Source: Silvimonas terrae
Lineage (GTDB): Bacteria > Pseudomonadota > Gammaproteobacteria > Burkholderiales > Chitinibacteraceae
DNA: 64,000 nucleotides
Reading direction: 5' to 3'
Assembly: GCF_014202765.1 (NCBI RefSeq)
Contig: NZ_JACHHN010000003.1
Span: forward strand, 434,001-498,000
The position numbers and the translations under genes were made by a program. Shown here in pieces: positions 1 through 10,267 of the stretch; position 1 is the first letter of the stretch; each line of letters starts with the position of its first letter. Below the pieces are notes generated by a model. The model was given only the letters and a program-made list of their open reading frames with translations, had not been told where the DNA came from and did no database searches.

Positions 1-222
1 TATCTGAGCCAGCAACTGACAGGGCAAGATTATCTGCTGGGCTACTTTACGGTGGCGGATGCCTATCTGATGACCGTGCTCAACTGGTCGCCCTATGCCG
101 GTATTGAGTTGAGAGAATGGCCGCAGTTGCAAGCCTATGCACAGGCACTCAAGCAACGCCCCAGCGTAGCGCGGGCGCTGGCGGAAGAAATGGCGGCTTA
201 TTCCGCAGAGATGAGCCGCTAA
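1..222 (+). CDS. gstA: Glutathione S-transferase, C-terminal part (cut by window start)
   Basis: The open frame runs from the first base to a TAA at 220-222 and gives 73 residues. It contains the helix typical of the C-terminal domain of GstA-type glutathione S-transferases (seen: GYFTVADAYLMTVLNW), including the conserved Asp N-cap of the hydrophobic staple. The family conjugates glutathione to electrophiles in the cytoplasm. The glutathione-binding thioredoxin-like N-terminal domain lies outside the window, so the catalytic residue cannot be checked. It converges on the sugar transporter operon that ends 43 bp further on. Confidence 0.85.
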   Translation, partial: YLSQQLTGQDYLLGYFTVADAYLMTVLNWSPYAGIELREWPQLQAYAQALKQRPSVARALAEEMAAYSAEMSR

Positions 223-264
223 TCAAAGCGCGGGCGATCGAGGGCGGGCGGGGGTAAAACGCAT

Positions 265-1116
265 TCAGCCCTTGGTCGCCCCAAAGGTCAGCCCGGCCAC
301 AAAGTGCCGCTGCATGGCAAAAAACATCATGACCGAGGGCAGCGCTGCCAGGATGGAACCCGCGCTCACCAGGTTCCAGGCGGTCACCCACTGCCCGCGC
401 AGGGCCGCTACACCTACCGTCAGCGGCGCGGCTTCGTCGCCCTGGGTCAGACACAGCGCCCAGAAGTAGTCGTTCCAGACAAAGGTGAACACCAGGATCG
501 ACAGCGCGGCCAGTGCCGGGCGAATCAACGGCAGGATGATGCGCCAGAAAATAGCCCACTCCCCTGCTCCCTCAATGCGGCCGGCTTCAATCAACTCATA
601 CGGCAACTGCTTGATGAAGTTGCGTAAAAACAGCGTACAAAACCCGGTCTGGAAAGCGATATGGAACAACATCAGCGCCCACAGCGTGTTGTAGAGCCCC
701 ATCTGCAAAAAGAGGTCACGCACCGGGATCATCAGAATCTGGATTGGCACAAAGTTACCGCCAACAAAGGTGGCAAACAGTGCCAGGTTGCCCCGGAACT
801 GATACACCGCCAGCGAAAACCCGGCCATGGCGGCCAGCGCAATGGCGCCAATCACGGCCGGCACGGTGATCATCACGCTGTTGAAGAAGTAATGCAGCAT
901 GGGCGAAGTGGTCAGCGCCTCATGGTAGTTGGATATCAGCGCAAAGTGCCTGGGCCAGCCCCAGTAATTGCCTTCGGTGAGTTCTTCCGTGGAACGGATG
1001 GAGGTCACCATCACCGCAATCAACGGCAGCAGCCAGACCAGCAAGGCCAGTGGCAGGGTCAGCTTGTACAGCCGCCGGTTCAGCGGCTTCCAGTGTTCTA
1101 TGGGCATGGGGAACAT
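265..1116 (-). CDS. Carbohydrate ABC transporter permease, MalG type
   Basis: This is a 283-residue inner-membrane protein with about six hydrophobic segments. The cytoplasmic EAA loop that docks the ATPase is at residues 177-196 (E177-A178, G183, then I-L-P196), which identifies a CUT1-family permease of the MalG/GanQ type. It is the last gene of a five-gene operon on the minus strand: ATPase, beta-galactosidase, binding protein, MalF-type and MalG-type permeases. It starts 20 bp after the MalF-type gene. A second possible start is M4. The operon context suggests import of a galactoside; the substrate is inferred from the GH42 gene, not from this sequence. Confidence 0.9.
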   Translation of the reverse strand: MFPMPIEHWKPLNRRLYKLTLPLALLVWLLPLIAVMVTSIRSTEELTEGNYWGWPRHFALISNYHEALTTSPMLHYFFNSVMITVPAVIGAIALAAMAGFSLAVYQFRGNLALFATFVGGNFVPIQILMIPVRDLFLQMGLYNTLWALMLFHIAFQTGFCTLFLRNFIKQLPYELIEAGRIEGAGEWAIFWRIILPLIRPALAALSILVFTFVWNDYFWALCLTQGDEAAPLTVGVAALRGQWVTAWNLVSAGSILAALPSVMMFFAMQRHFVAGLTFGATKG

Positions 1117-1136
1117 GGCGGTCTCTCTGGTCGGTC

Positions 1137-2057
1137 TTAATGCTCGTTACGCAGCAAGCGCCGCAAATGCCAGGCGATATACACCAGCATGATGGCGAAC
1201 AGCACCACGGCAATGGCGGCGGAATAACCATAGCGGTAGTACTTGATCGCCTGGTCGTACATGTAATACGCCAGCACGGTTGAACTCTCGAACGGGCCGC
1301 CACTGCTCATCACCGAGATCAGATCAAAGCTTCTGAGCGCGCCGATGATGGTGACGACCATCGCCATAAAGGTGGTCGGGCGCAATTGCGGCAGCACCAC
1401 GTGCCACAGCAGGGTCCAGCCCCGAGCGCCTTCCATGCGCGCGGCTTCAATCTGCTCCGCGTTCAGCCCGGTCAAGCCGGTCAGATACAGAATCATGCAA
1501 TAGGCGGTTTGTGGCCACAGCGCGGCAAACACAATGCCAAAGGTCACGTAATGCGCATCCCCCAGCACCGGAATACCGTGCCCCAGAATCAGCGCCAGCA
1601 AGCCAAAAGTGGGGTCGTAAAACCAGCTGAAAATCAGCCCTACCACCACACCCGACAACACAAATGGCGCAAAGAAGAGGGATTTGATCAGCCGGATGCC
1701 GGCCACAGCCTGGTTCAGATACAGCGCAATGGCCAGCCCCATGGGTGGCGCCAGCAAGAACAGCAGCAGCCACAAGAGATTGTTCTTGAGCGCGGTGTAA
1801 AAGGTGGGCGCGTGAAACAACTCGACATAGTTGGCCAGCCCGACAAAGGTTTTGTCGGTCATGCCATCCCAGTTATAAAAGCTGAGCGAGATACTTTTGA
1901 GAATCGGGTACAGCACAAACAGGGCGACCATGATGCACGCCGGCGCGAGGAACAACCATGCGGCCCGCCGCTGCCGCCGGGCGCTGGGCGACAAGCGCTT
2001 GCTGACCGCTTTGGCAGCCGGTGCGGCCAACGCAATATCCGTTACCGAATCGATCAC
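1137..2057 (-). CDS. Carbohydrate ABC transporter permease, MalF type
   Basis: 306 residues, six predicted membrane segments after a basic N-terminus (residues 20-32 rich in R/K). The EAA loop is at residues 204-223 (E204-A205-A206, G210, L222-P223). Its length suits the short MalF/UgpA/GanP type, without the large periplasmic P2 loop of E. coli MalF. It pairs with the downstream MalG-type permease to form the heterodimeric channel of a CUT1 importer. It lies 72 bp after the substrate-binding protein gene on the same strand. Confidence 0.9.
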   Translation of the reverse strand: MIDSVTDIALAAPAAKAVSKRLSPSARRQRRAAWLFLAPACIMVALFVLYPILKSISLSFYNWDGMTDKTFVGLANYVELFHAPTFYTALKNNLLWLLLFLLAPPMGLAIALYLNQAVAGIRLIKSLFFAPFVLSGVVVGLIFSWFYDPTFGLLALILGHGIPVLGDAHYVTFGIVFAALWPQTAYCMILYLTGLTGLNAEQIEAARMEGARGWTLLWHVVLPQLRPTTFMAMVVTIIGALRSFDLISVMSSGGPFESSTVLAYYMYDQAIKYYRYGYSAAIAVVLFAIMLVYIAWHLRRLLRNEH

Positions 2058-2128
2058 GCGTTCATCTCCAGGCCAGGCCGGTATGAAAGATTGGCCGCCC
2101 GCCAGCCAGGCCAGCGGACGGCACGGTC

Positions 2129-3376
2129 TTACTTCTTGTAGATGCGCTTACGGGTTTGTTCCAGCTGAGCCAGAATACTGTCGATCTGGCTGGGGTCAGA
2201 CAAGAACTGTTGCATGCCCTTCATACCTTCGTCCGCCATTTCTTTGGTCATGTCACGATCATAGAACTGGGCGATGCCCCCGCGGGTTTGCGACAGAATC
2301 TGAAAGCCGATTCTGGAGATGGGATCTTCCGGCTCTTCTGCCTTGCTGTTGGCCGGCAAAGAACCCAGCCCCTTGGCCAGCCGTCCGCTGATTTCCGGCG
2401 TGCCAACAAACGCCAGGAAGGTATGCGCATCTGCCTTGTTTTTGGCCTTGGCCGGAATATGCAAAGACTCTACCGGGCCGTCTTCTGCCGTCGGCACTTT
2501 GGCGTCAATGATCGGGAACTGGAAGTAACCCATATTCGGTTTGACGGTCGCGGGGAAACCGGCCGAGATAAACGTGCCCATCAGCATCATGGCGGCCTTG
2601 CCCTGGAACAGGAACGGCTGGGCGGCATCCAGATCGTAAGAGAGGGCGTTGTCGATAAAGTACTTATCGTCAATCAAACCCTTCCAGGTGGTGTACACCT
2701 TCTTCACGCGGGCATCGGTATACGGCACTTCACCGGCCATCAGCTTCTGGTGGAAGGCATTACCGTTGATGCGCAGGTCCAGATAATCAAACCAGCCGGC
2801 CAGCGTCCAGGCGTCCCGCCCACCCACGGCAATCGGGGCAATCCCGGCAGCCTTGAGCTTTTTACATGCATCAATGAACTGGTCCCAGGTTTTGGGTTCG
2901 CCACTGATGCCGACCTTCTGAAAGAGGTCCTTGCGGTAGAACATGCCCCAGGAGTAATACACCGTCGGCGCGGCGTATTGCTTGCCATTCCAGGACGAGG
3001 CCTCTTTGGTCGAGGCGTAGGTCTCGTTCCAGCCATTTTTGGCCCAGTCGCCCGAGAGGTCCTCCAGCAGGCCGCGGCGGGCGTAGTAGGCCATGCGTTC
3101 GCCGTCATGCCAGTTCACCACGTCTGGCGCCACTGAGGCCAGCCAGCCAGGCAGTTGCACTTTGTAGGCTTCTTCATCGACAAACGCCACCTTCATGTCG
3201 ATATCCGGATGGGCCTTTTTGAAATCATCAAACACGGATTGCCAGACTGCGCGCTGGCTGGCGCCCTTGAAGGCCACATTGATGGCCAGCGTGCCCGCCT
3301 GTGCGAGCGCGCCGTAACACAAGCCGGCGGCGGCCAGTGTCAAACCCAGAATGCGAGTGCGTACTTTCATGCTCAT
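2129..3376 (-). CDS. Sugar ABC transporter substrate-binding protein
   Basis: A periplasmic binding protein of the family 1 (MalE-like) type, 415 residues from the chosen ATG. A Sec signal peptide is visible (basic MSMKVRTRI, then a hydrophobic stretch ending ALAQA). The start at 3376 is preferred because a GGAG lies about six bases upstream, whereas the longer in-frame start has no such site. The mature part has the aromatic- and glycine-rich layout of oligosaccharide-binding lipid-free SBPs. Following the GH42 gene by about 50 bp and preceding two permease genes, it should deliver the beta-galactoside or galacto-oligosaccharide that the operon imports (inference). Confidence 0.9.
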   Translation of the reverse strand: MSMKVRTRILGLTLAAAGLCYGALAQAGTLAINVAFKGASQRAVWQSVFDDFKKAHPDIDMKVAFVDEEAYKVQLPGWLASVAPDVVNWHDGERMAYYARRGLLEDLSGDWAKNGWNETYASTKEASSWNGKQYAAPTVYYSWGMFYRKDLFQKVGISGEPKTWDQFIDACKKLKAAGIAPIAVGGRDAWTLAGWFDYLDLRINGNAFHQKLMAGEVPYTDARVKKVYTTWKGLIDDKYFIDNALSYDLDAAQPFLFQGKAAMMLMGTFISAGFPATVKPNMGYFQFPIIDAKVPTAEDGPVESLHIPAKAKNKADAHTFLAFVGTPEISGRLAKGLGSLPANSKAEEPEDPISRIGFQILSQTRGGIAQFYDRDMTKEMADEGMKGMQQFLSDPSQIDSILAQLEQTRKRIYKK

Positions 3377-3428
3377 TGTTATCTCCTGCAACATGTTGTG
3401 TGCCTGATATCAGAACTGAACCGGAACT

Positions 3429-5426
3429 TCACTGCACTTGACCGGGCTGACGATAAATTGCCACCCCTTGCGGCTCGACACGCGCTGAACCCACCACAAA
3501 CGCGGTCGCCTCGACACCGGCGATGTCATATGCGACCTCACCGTAATTGAAGACATACACCAGATCACCACGCCGGCTGATGCGGATGGTTTCATCCAGC
3601 ACCTGCGGCTGTAGCCCGGCGCGTTGGGCCACCCCGGCCAGAATGGCGCGGGTGCCGGCATCACTGAAAATGCTGGCCAGGTAATGCACCTTGCCGTGAC
3701 GCAGGATGGCCGGCGCGCCATCGGCAAACGTGGCCAACACCTCGACGGCCGGCGTGGCCTCGATCAGATCACGCCAGTGCTGCGCCACCAGCCGTGGCAA
3801 ACCCGGTGCCACGGCATCTACGGCTTCCGTGACGTTGGGGCGCAACGACTCTACGCGCCAGACGCGCACGGGCATGATGCTGGCCAGCGGACCAGGTGGT
3901 AATTGCGCCGGAATCTGCACACTGGCGGTCTTGGAACCGGTACGCGGCCCCAGGATCACTTGGGCGCCACTGTCCGCCAGGCGTTGCGCCAGATCATCCG
4001 GCACCACCGGCAGCGGCGGCACCACAATCAATTGATAGCCATCCAGCTTGGCGCTGGCCGGGATGATGTCCACATCAAACCCCAGGCTGCGCAGCGCGCT
4101 GTAGTAACCAAAGGCAAAACGCGGGTAGTGAAAATCTGCACCCTGCGGATGGATTTCGAACAGCCATTTGGCTTCGTAATCATGAATGAGCGCGACCCGC
4201 GTGTTCACTGCGCCATCCGCACCGCTGGCCAGCACGCGGCGGATTTCATCGGCAGCACGGGCGGCTTCCGCCGCGCCAATATCCGGTTGGTTGTCCGGCG
4301 TATTGAGACCGGCGTGCATCTGCTCTTGCGCAAATGGCGCTTGCCGCCAGCGGAAATACGATACGCAACCCGCGCCATGCGCCAATGCTTCCCAGGTCCA
4401 CAAGCGCACCATGCCCGGCAGCGGTGCGGGGTTCCACGGCGCCCAGTTCACCGGGCCAGGTTGTTGCTCCATGACCCAGAACGGCAGGCGTGACATCCCC
4501 CGGTACAGGTCATGGTTATAGCTGGCGAAATCCGGATGACCGGTGCGCAGCCAGCGCGCTTTGACCTCGGGGGCAAACCACATTTCTTCCAGCGCGCCTA
4601 GCGGGTAGCTGTCCCAACTGGCGGCATCCAGATCGGCCGCTACCTTGTAGTGGTCAAACTCGTTGAACATCTGCATGAAGTTGTGCACCACCGGCCGACC
4701 CGGCGAATGCGCCCGCAAGATATCCACCTGCATGCGGTTGTAGCGCGCCACTTCGTCCGAGGCAAAACGGCGATAGTCCATGCGATGCGCCGGATGGCCC
4801 TCGGTGACGGCATCGACCGGCGGGTCGATCTCTTCAAAGCCACGGTATTCCATGCTCCAGAACACGGTGCCCCAGGCTTCATTGAGCGTGTTGATATCGC
4901 CATAGCGTGCCCGCAGCCACTGGCGGAACCGCTTGGTGGCGGCCGCCGAATAACTCACCACCGTGTGATGGCAACCGTATTCGTTATCCACCTGCCAGAA
5001 TTTCACCGCCGGGTGCTGGCCGTAACGCTGGGCGATCTCGGTACAGATGCGTTGCGACGCTTCAAACCAGGCGGGGGAAGAAAAATCATAGTGCCGGCGT
5101 GAGCCAAAGCGGCGCGGGCGGCCTTCGGCATTGATCGCCAGAATGTCCGGATATTGATCAATCAACCATTTGGGCGGCGTGGCGGTGGGCGTACACATCA
5201 CCACCTTCAGCCCCGCTGCGCCCAGCACCTCAATGGCCCGATCCAGCCAGCCCCAGTCAAAGCGACCCGGTTCAGGCTCAATGCGGCTCCAGGCAAATTC
5301 ACCAATCCGCACTTGATCAATGCCCAGTTCACGCATGCGGCGGGCGTCATCTGCCCACATGGTTTCAGGCCAGTGTTCCGGGTAATAGCACACGCCAAGG
5401 CGCATGGCTGCGTCGTTTTGGTTCAC
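3429..5426 (-). CDS. GH42 beta-galactosidase
   Basis: Family GH42 retaining beta-galactosidase of 665 residues from a GTG start. The acid/base Glu is in WQVDNEYG (E149) and the nucleophile Glu in WVMEQQPGPVNW (E320); the N-terminal MRLGVCYYPEHWPE is the usual start of the TIM barrel. The GTG at 5426 overlaps the stop of the ATPase gene (GTGA) and has a GGAGA seven bases upstream; an in-frame ATG at 5405 is an alternative. No signal peptide is seen, so it should act in the cytoplasm on galactosides imported by the flanking ABC transporter. Known GH42 enzymes hydrolyse galacto-oligosaccharides or lactose. GH42 is usually 650-700 residues, so the gene appears complete. Confidence 0.93.
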   Translation of the reverse strand: MNQNDAAMRLGVCYYPEHWPETMWADDARRMRELGIDQVRIGEFAWSRIEPEPGRFDWGWLDRAIEVLGAAGLKVVMCTPTATPPKWLIDQYPDILAINAEGRPRRFGSRRHYDFSSPAWFEASQRICTEIAQRYGQHPAVKFWQVDNEYGCHHTVVSYSAAATKRFRQWLRARYGDINTLNEAWGTVFWSMEYRGFEEIDPPVDAVTEGHPAHRMDYRRFASDEVARYNRMQVDILRAHSPGRPVVHNFMQMFNEFDHYKVAADLDAASWDSYPLGALEEMWFAPEVKARWLRTGHPDFASYNHDLYRGMSRLPFWVMEQQPGPVNWAPWNPAPLPGMVRLWTWEALAHGAGCVSYFRWRQAPFAQEQMHAGLNTPDNQPDIGAAEAARAADEIRRVLASGADGAVNTRVALIHDYEAKWLFEIHPQGADFHYPRFAFGYYSALRSLGFDVDIIPASAKLDGYQLIVVPPLPVVPDDLAQRLADSGAQVILGPRTGSKTASVQIPAQLPPGPLASIMPVRVWRVESLRPNVTEAVDAVAPGLPRLVAQHWRDLIEATPAVEVLATFADGAPAILRHGKVHYLASIFSDAGTRAILAGVAQRAGLQPQVLDETIRISRRGDLVYVFNYGEVAYDIAGVEATAFVVGSARVEPQGVAIYRQPGQVQ

Positions 5427-6562
5427 GGCAAGGTCTCCAGATGGGGCACGGCAAAACCGTCTTCGGTAAAGAGGTGGCACAACGCGGCGGGGGCGCGAAA
5501 GGTCAGCGTATCGCCCACCCGGGCCTGCGCATCACCCGGTGCTTTGGCAATCAGCGGCGCTTCGCCCACGGCATTCAGATGCAGGTAACTGAGTTCGCCC
5601 AGCGCTTCAATCAGCGTGACCGTGCGACGCAGGGTCTGGGGTTGGTTTGCGGCATCCGCCACGGTTTCCAGATGTTCTGGCCGGATGCCCAGCGTCACGC
5701 CCTGCCCGACGGCCAGCTTTGCGCCAGACACAGCCACGGTCAGCGTTTCACCAGCGCCATCCAGCACGACCTCCACCCCGCCAGCGGGCAGCGCACTGAC
5801 TGTTGCTTCCAGAAAATTCATGCGCGGCGAGCCAATAAACCCCGCGACAAAACGACTGACCGGCCGGTGATAGAGCGTCAGCGGCGCGCCCACCTGGGCA
5901 ATGCTGCCGTGGCGCTCCATGTCTTTGCCGGTATGCAGCAGCACGATCTTGTCGGCCAGGGTCATGGCTTCGATCTGATCGTGCGTGACGTACACCACGC
6001 TGGCGGCAGCAAACTGCTTGTGCAGGCGGGCGATCTCGATCCGGGTTTGCCCGCGCAAGGTGGCATCCAGATTGGAGAGCGGTTCGTCAAACAAAAACAC
6101 GCCCGGCTCGCGCACAATGGCGCGGCCAATCGCCACACGTTGGCGTTGGCCGCCAGACAACGCCTTGGGATAGCGCGTCAGCAGGTTTTCCAGTTGCAGA
6201 ATGCGGGCGGCGGCGTTGACCTTCTGGTTGATGGTCTCCACCGGCGTTTTGGCCAGCTTCAGGCCAAAGGCCATGTTTTCGAACACCGTCATATGCGGGA
6301 ACAGTGCGTAGCTCTGGAACACCATCGCCACGCCGCGTTCGGCCGAAGAGACCTCGTTCATCAGGCGGCCGCCAATGCGCAGTTCACCATCGGTGAGGTC
6401 TTCCAGACCGGCAATCATCCGCAACAATGTGGATTTACCGCAGCCCGATGGCCCCAGAAACACGCAGAACTCGTTGTCGCCAATCTCCAGATCCACATTG
6501 CGGATCACCTGCTGGTGATCGCCATAGCTTTTCTGCGCCCCTCTCAACGAAATGCTTGCCAT
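5423..6562 (-). CDS. Sugar ABC transporter ATP-binding protein (MalK/UgpC family)
   Basis: 379 residues from the ATG at 6562. Walker A is GPSGCGKST (37-45), the signature LSGGQ is at 135-139, and Walker B FLFDEP is at 156-161; the C-terminal ~130 residues form the TOBE/regulatory domain typical of MalK-type ATPases. The protein energises the CUT1 importer encoded by the same operon. It is the first gene of the operon, starting 31 bp after a perfect 20-bp palindrome that is probably the LacI-type operator. A longer in-frame start at 6592 exists but would overlap the operator and adds no conserved residues. Confidence 0.92.
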   Translation of the reverse strand: MASISLRGAQKSYGDHQQVIRNVDLEIGDNEFCVFLGPSGCGKSTLLRMIAGLEDLTDGELRIGGRLMNEVSSAERGVAMVFQSYALFPHMTVFENMAFGLKLAKTPVETINQKVNAAARILQLENLLTRYPKALSGGQRQRVAIGRAIVREPGVFLFDEPLSNLDATLRGQTRIEIARLHKQFAAASVVYVTHDQIEAMTLADKIVLLHTGKDMERHGSIAQVGAPLTLYHRPVSRFVAGFIGSPRMNFLEATVSALPAGGVEVVLDGAGETLTVAVSGAKLAVGQGVTLGIRPEHLETVADAANQPQTLRRTVTLIEALGELSYLHLNAVGEAPLIAKAPGDAQARVGDTLTFRAPAALCHLFTEDGFAVPHLETLP

Positions 6563-6860
6563 CAACCTGGCTCCGTGGTGTGATTGCGCCATATGATTAA
6601 GCGCTTAATCATGCATTTCAAAAAAAAGCCGCCAGCCACATCAAACTGAACTGGCAGCGTCTGCCCGGATGTAGTTTGCGATCAGTTGCTACGGACTATA
6701 TCAGCAGATTTTTGTCATTTGCAATACAGTGGCATGCTATTGCCGCACACTTTTCATGCTGCCCTGCAGCGTAAAATGCATTGAAATCAACAGCACTGCG
6801 GGATAGACGTCAACCACACCCTTGATGGCGGCCAGCGCCAGAACAGGTAACAAAAACATC
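6563..6860. promoter_or_regulatory. Divergent promoter region between sugar operon and LacI-type gene
   Basis: This 298-bp stretch holds no gene. It separates the galactoside operon (minus strand) from the LacI-family gene (plus strand). It is AT-richer than its surroundings, and the 20-bp palindrome at 6593-6612 is the only strong structure I see. Individual -35/-10 boxes could not be assigned with confidence. Confidence 0.5.
6593..6612. promoter_or_regulatory. Perfect 20-bp palindrome, probable LacI-family operator
   Basis: ATGATTAAGCGCTTAATCAT reads identically on both strands. Its central AAGCGCTT with a CG step at the dyad is the usual form of LacI/GalR-family operators. It lies 31-50 bases before the ATPase start codon, where bound repressor would block transcription of the sugar operon. 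The divergent LacI-family gene at 6861 is the likely binder (inference). Confidence 0.8.
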
Positions 6861-7892
6861 ATGACTACACTTTCAGAGGTTGCCAGTCACGCTGGCGTCA
6901 CCCCCGCCACCGTCTCCAACGTGTTGCGCAACCGGGGGCGGGTGAGTCAGGAAACCCGCGAGCGCGTCATGGCCGCGATCAGTGCGCTGGGTTATCGCCC
7001 CAATCTGAACGCGCGTGCTCTGGCCGAAGGTCGTGGCCCGACCCTGGCGCTGATGGTGTCCAGCATTGCCAACCCGTTCTATCCGGAATTTGCGCTGGCG
7101 GTGGAGCAAGCCGCGCGCGATCACGGCAGCTTTATGCTGCTGTGTAATACCAACGATGACCCCGCCACCGCTTATGCCTATCTGAATCAGTTGTCGGGTT
7201 CGCTCTCGGAAGGCGTGCTGGTGATGAACTGCAATCTGGATTTCGGCACCCTGCGCCAAAGCCGCGCGCCGGTGGTGTTGTGTATGTGGGAAAAACCGGA
7301 AGAACCGCCTGGCCTGCCTTGTGTGGCGGTGAATTTCCGCCTGGCCGGGCAACTGGCGGCGGAACATCTGCTGCGGCTGGGGCACCGGCAGATTGGCGTG
7401 ATTATCGGCAACGGCAAGGGCGGCGTGCACACCACGCGGATGCAGGGTTTTATTGATACCGTGCGTGCAGCCGGGGTTGATTTGCCGGAAAGCCACTGCC
7501 GCAATGGCCTCGATACCGTACAGGGCGGCTACGAGGCGGCGCGGGCCTTGTTGCTGGATCAACCGGGCCTCAGCGCTATTTTTGCCACCAATGACCTGCC
7601 CGCTATTGGCGTCATGCATGCCGCCACCGACCTGAAACTGAGCGTGCCCGACGACCTCTCCGTGATCGGCATTACCGATATCCAGATGGCGCAGGAAACC
7701 CGGCCGGCACTCTCCACCGTCGCCGTGCCCACGCAAGAGGCGGCCGAAATGGCGGTCGATCTCTTGCGCAAACTGATCAAGCAACCGGCCCCGGCAGACG
7801 TAGCGGACGAGATGCGCGTGACGTCCGAGCCCGTGCTCAAGCCGCGCGCCAGTACGGCGCCACCCCGGCCCCCCAAGGGGTACGCGGACTGA
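6861..7892 (+). CDS. LacI/GalR-family transcriptional regulator
   Basis: 343 residues from the ATG at 6861. The N-terminal helix-turn-helix TTLSEVASHAGVTPATVSNV is typical of LacI proteins, followed by the hinge helix around NLNARALAEGR (48-58) and a periplasmic-binding-like sugar sensor domain. An upstream in-frame ATG at 6822 would add 13 residues before the HTH and is less likely. It is divergent from the ABC/GH42 operon, and the palindrome in between is the predicted operator. Induction is probably by a galactoside or a product of GH42; the sensor ligand cannot be read from sequence. Confidence 0.92.
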   Translation: MTTLSEVASHAGVTPATVSNVLRNRGRVSQETRERVMAAISALGYRPNLNARALAEGRGPTLALMVSSIANPFYPEFALAVEQAARDHGSFMLLCNTNDDPATAYAYLNQLSGSLSEGVLVMNCNLDFGTLRQSRAPVVLCMWEKPEEPPGLPCVAVNFRLAGQLAAEHLLRLGHRQIGVIIGNGKGGVHTTRMQGFIDTVRAAGVDLPESHCRNGLDTVQGGYEAARALLLDQPGLSAIFATNDLPAIGVMHAATDLKLSVPDDLSVIGITDIQMAQETRPALSTVAVPTQEAAEMAVDLLRKLIKQPAPADVADEMRVTSEPVLKPRASTAPPRPPKGYAD

Positions 7893-8057
7893 TGCCAGCC
7901 AATCAGGCGGCTGGCTGGGTCTTTAGCTGGCACCCGGTTTCAGAATGACCTACAGCAGCGTCTGCAAGTGACTGATAGTGTTGACTTTGTGCTCAGCGCA
8001 AGCTGTTTCCTGTGATCGATAGAAATCGGTCGAGATGAATCAAACAGGAGACACATC

Positions 8058-8270
8058 ATGAAACTTGCTATCGCTGCTCTCGCCCTTGCGGGCTTTGCTT
8101 TCTCTGGTTTTACCCTGGCTGAGGGTGCATCAGGCGCCCAGCCTGCCAGCGCCGCTGCGCACTCCTCCACGCACAAGTCCAGCAAACATCACAAGAGCAC
8201 CACGGTGCCGGCCACCAGCAAAATGACCGCGTCCGAGCCGCAAGACACCAAGCCGGAACCGCAAAAATAA
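8058..8270 (+). CDS. Small secreted Lys/His/Ser-rich protein
   Basis: 70 residues. A clear signal peptide (MKLAIAALALAGFAFSGFTLA) with a good ribosome site (AGGAG, eight bases before the ATG) precedes a low-complexity mature part of about 48 residues, rich in Ala, Ser, Thr, Lys and His (HSSTHKSSKHHKS) and ending in a Pro/Glu/Lys tail. Its composition recalls acid-shock (Asr-like) periplasmic proteins, but the similarity is compositional only. I do not recognise a domain. It stands alone, converging on the aldo/keto reductase gene. Confidence 0.7.
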   Translation: MKLAIAALALAGFAFSGFTLAEGASGAQPASAAAHSSTHKSSKHHKSTTVPATSKMTASEPQDTKPEPQK

Positions 8271-8304
8271 GGAGCGCTCCGTGACGGCCAGCCGCCGGGG
8301 CGAA

Positions 8305-9321
<1,017 letters not shown>

Positions 9322-10167
9322 TTATTCGCCGGCCGGAAAATCGGTCGATGCCGCCAGCGCGGTCTGTGTTTCAAAATGGGCCAGACGCTGACGCAAGGTG
9401 TCGATGGTGCTTTGCAATGCTTGCGAGCCCAGTACCATGCGCAGCGGCGCCGGGTGGATGTCCGCACTTTCTATGATCCGGGCGGCCATGCGGGCCGGGT
9501 CCCCCGCCGCCAGGCCGTTTTGCGGGTCCAGCATGCGCAAGAAGGCATGGGCAGGCGTGTCGTCATAGATTGACAGCAAGCTGGCCACTTGCGCGCTACC
9601 GTAGCGGAACTCGGTCCGGGCGCCGCCCGGCTCCACGATCGTCATGCCAATGCCAAATCCGGCAACCTCTTGCGCCACGGCCTCCACAAAGCCTTCAATT
9701 CCCCACTTGGTCGCGTGGTACAAAGAATTGCCGGCAAACGCCACCTGGCCGCCATAAGACGACAGCTGGATGATGCGCCCGCCGCCCTGCGCCCGCAGAT
9801 GCGGAATCACCGCACGGATCAACTGGATAGAGCCAACCAGATTGGTGGCAATCATCTGGTCAATCTGTGCATTGGATAGCTCTTCCGCCGCGCCAAACAG
9901 CCCATAACCGGCGTTGCTGATGACCACATCAATACGCTTGAACTGGTCAAATGCATGCTCCACCAGATTGCCGATGGCGTCGGTACTGGTGACATCCAGC
10001 AACTGCGCGCTAAAGGTCTGCGGGTATTGCGCGCCCAGATCGGCTGTTTTGGCCAGATCACGCACGGTACCAATCACCCGGTCACCGCGCGCCAGCAATT
10101 GCTCCGTCAGGTGACGGCCAAAGCCGCTGCTGATGCCGGTAATGAGCCAGGTTCGCTGCTGTGTCAT
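9322..10167 (-). CDS. Short-chain dehydrogenase/reductase (classical SDR)
   Basis: 281 residues from the ATG at 10167; the longer open frame upstream lacks SDR features. The cofactor motif is TGISSGFG (10-17), followed by NAG (85-87), catalytic Ser at 136/137, Tyr150 and Lys154 (YHATK). It resembles oxidoreductases of unknown substrate often annotated near LysR genes. Its start is 100 bp from the divergent LysR-family gene, which is the likely regulator. Confidence 0.9.
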   Translation of the reverse strand: MTQQRTWLITGISSGFGRHLTEQLLARGDRVIGTVRDLAKTADLGAQYPQTFSAQLLDVTSTDAIGNLVEHAFDQFKRIDVVISNAGYGLFGAAEELSNAQIDQMIATNLVGSIQLIRAVIPHLRAQGGGRIIQLSSYGGQVAFAGNSLYHATKWGIEGFVEAVAQEVAGFGIGMTIVEPGGARTEFRYGSAQVASLLSIYDDTPAHAFLRMLDPQNGLAAGDPARMAARIIESADIHPAPLRMVLGSQALQSTIDTLRQRLAHFETQTALAASTDFPAGE

Positions 10168-10267
10168 GGTGATTGCCTTTGCAGATGTCGATGGGGAAAG
10201 TGTATGGCCCAGTGATAAACTGAACAATCCAGCCAAAATGGCATCTCTTGATGAAGGATTTTCATCA

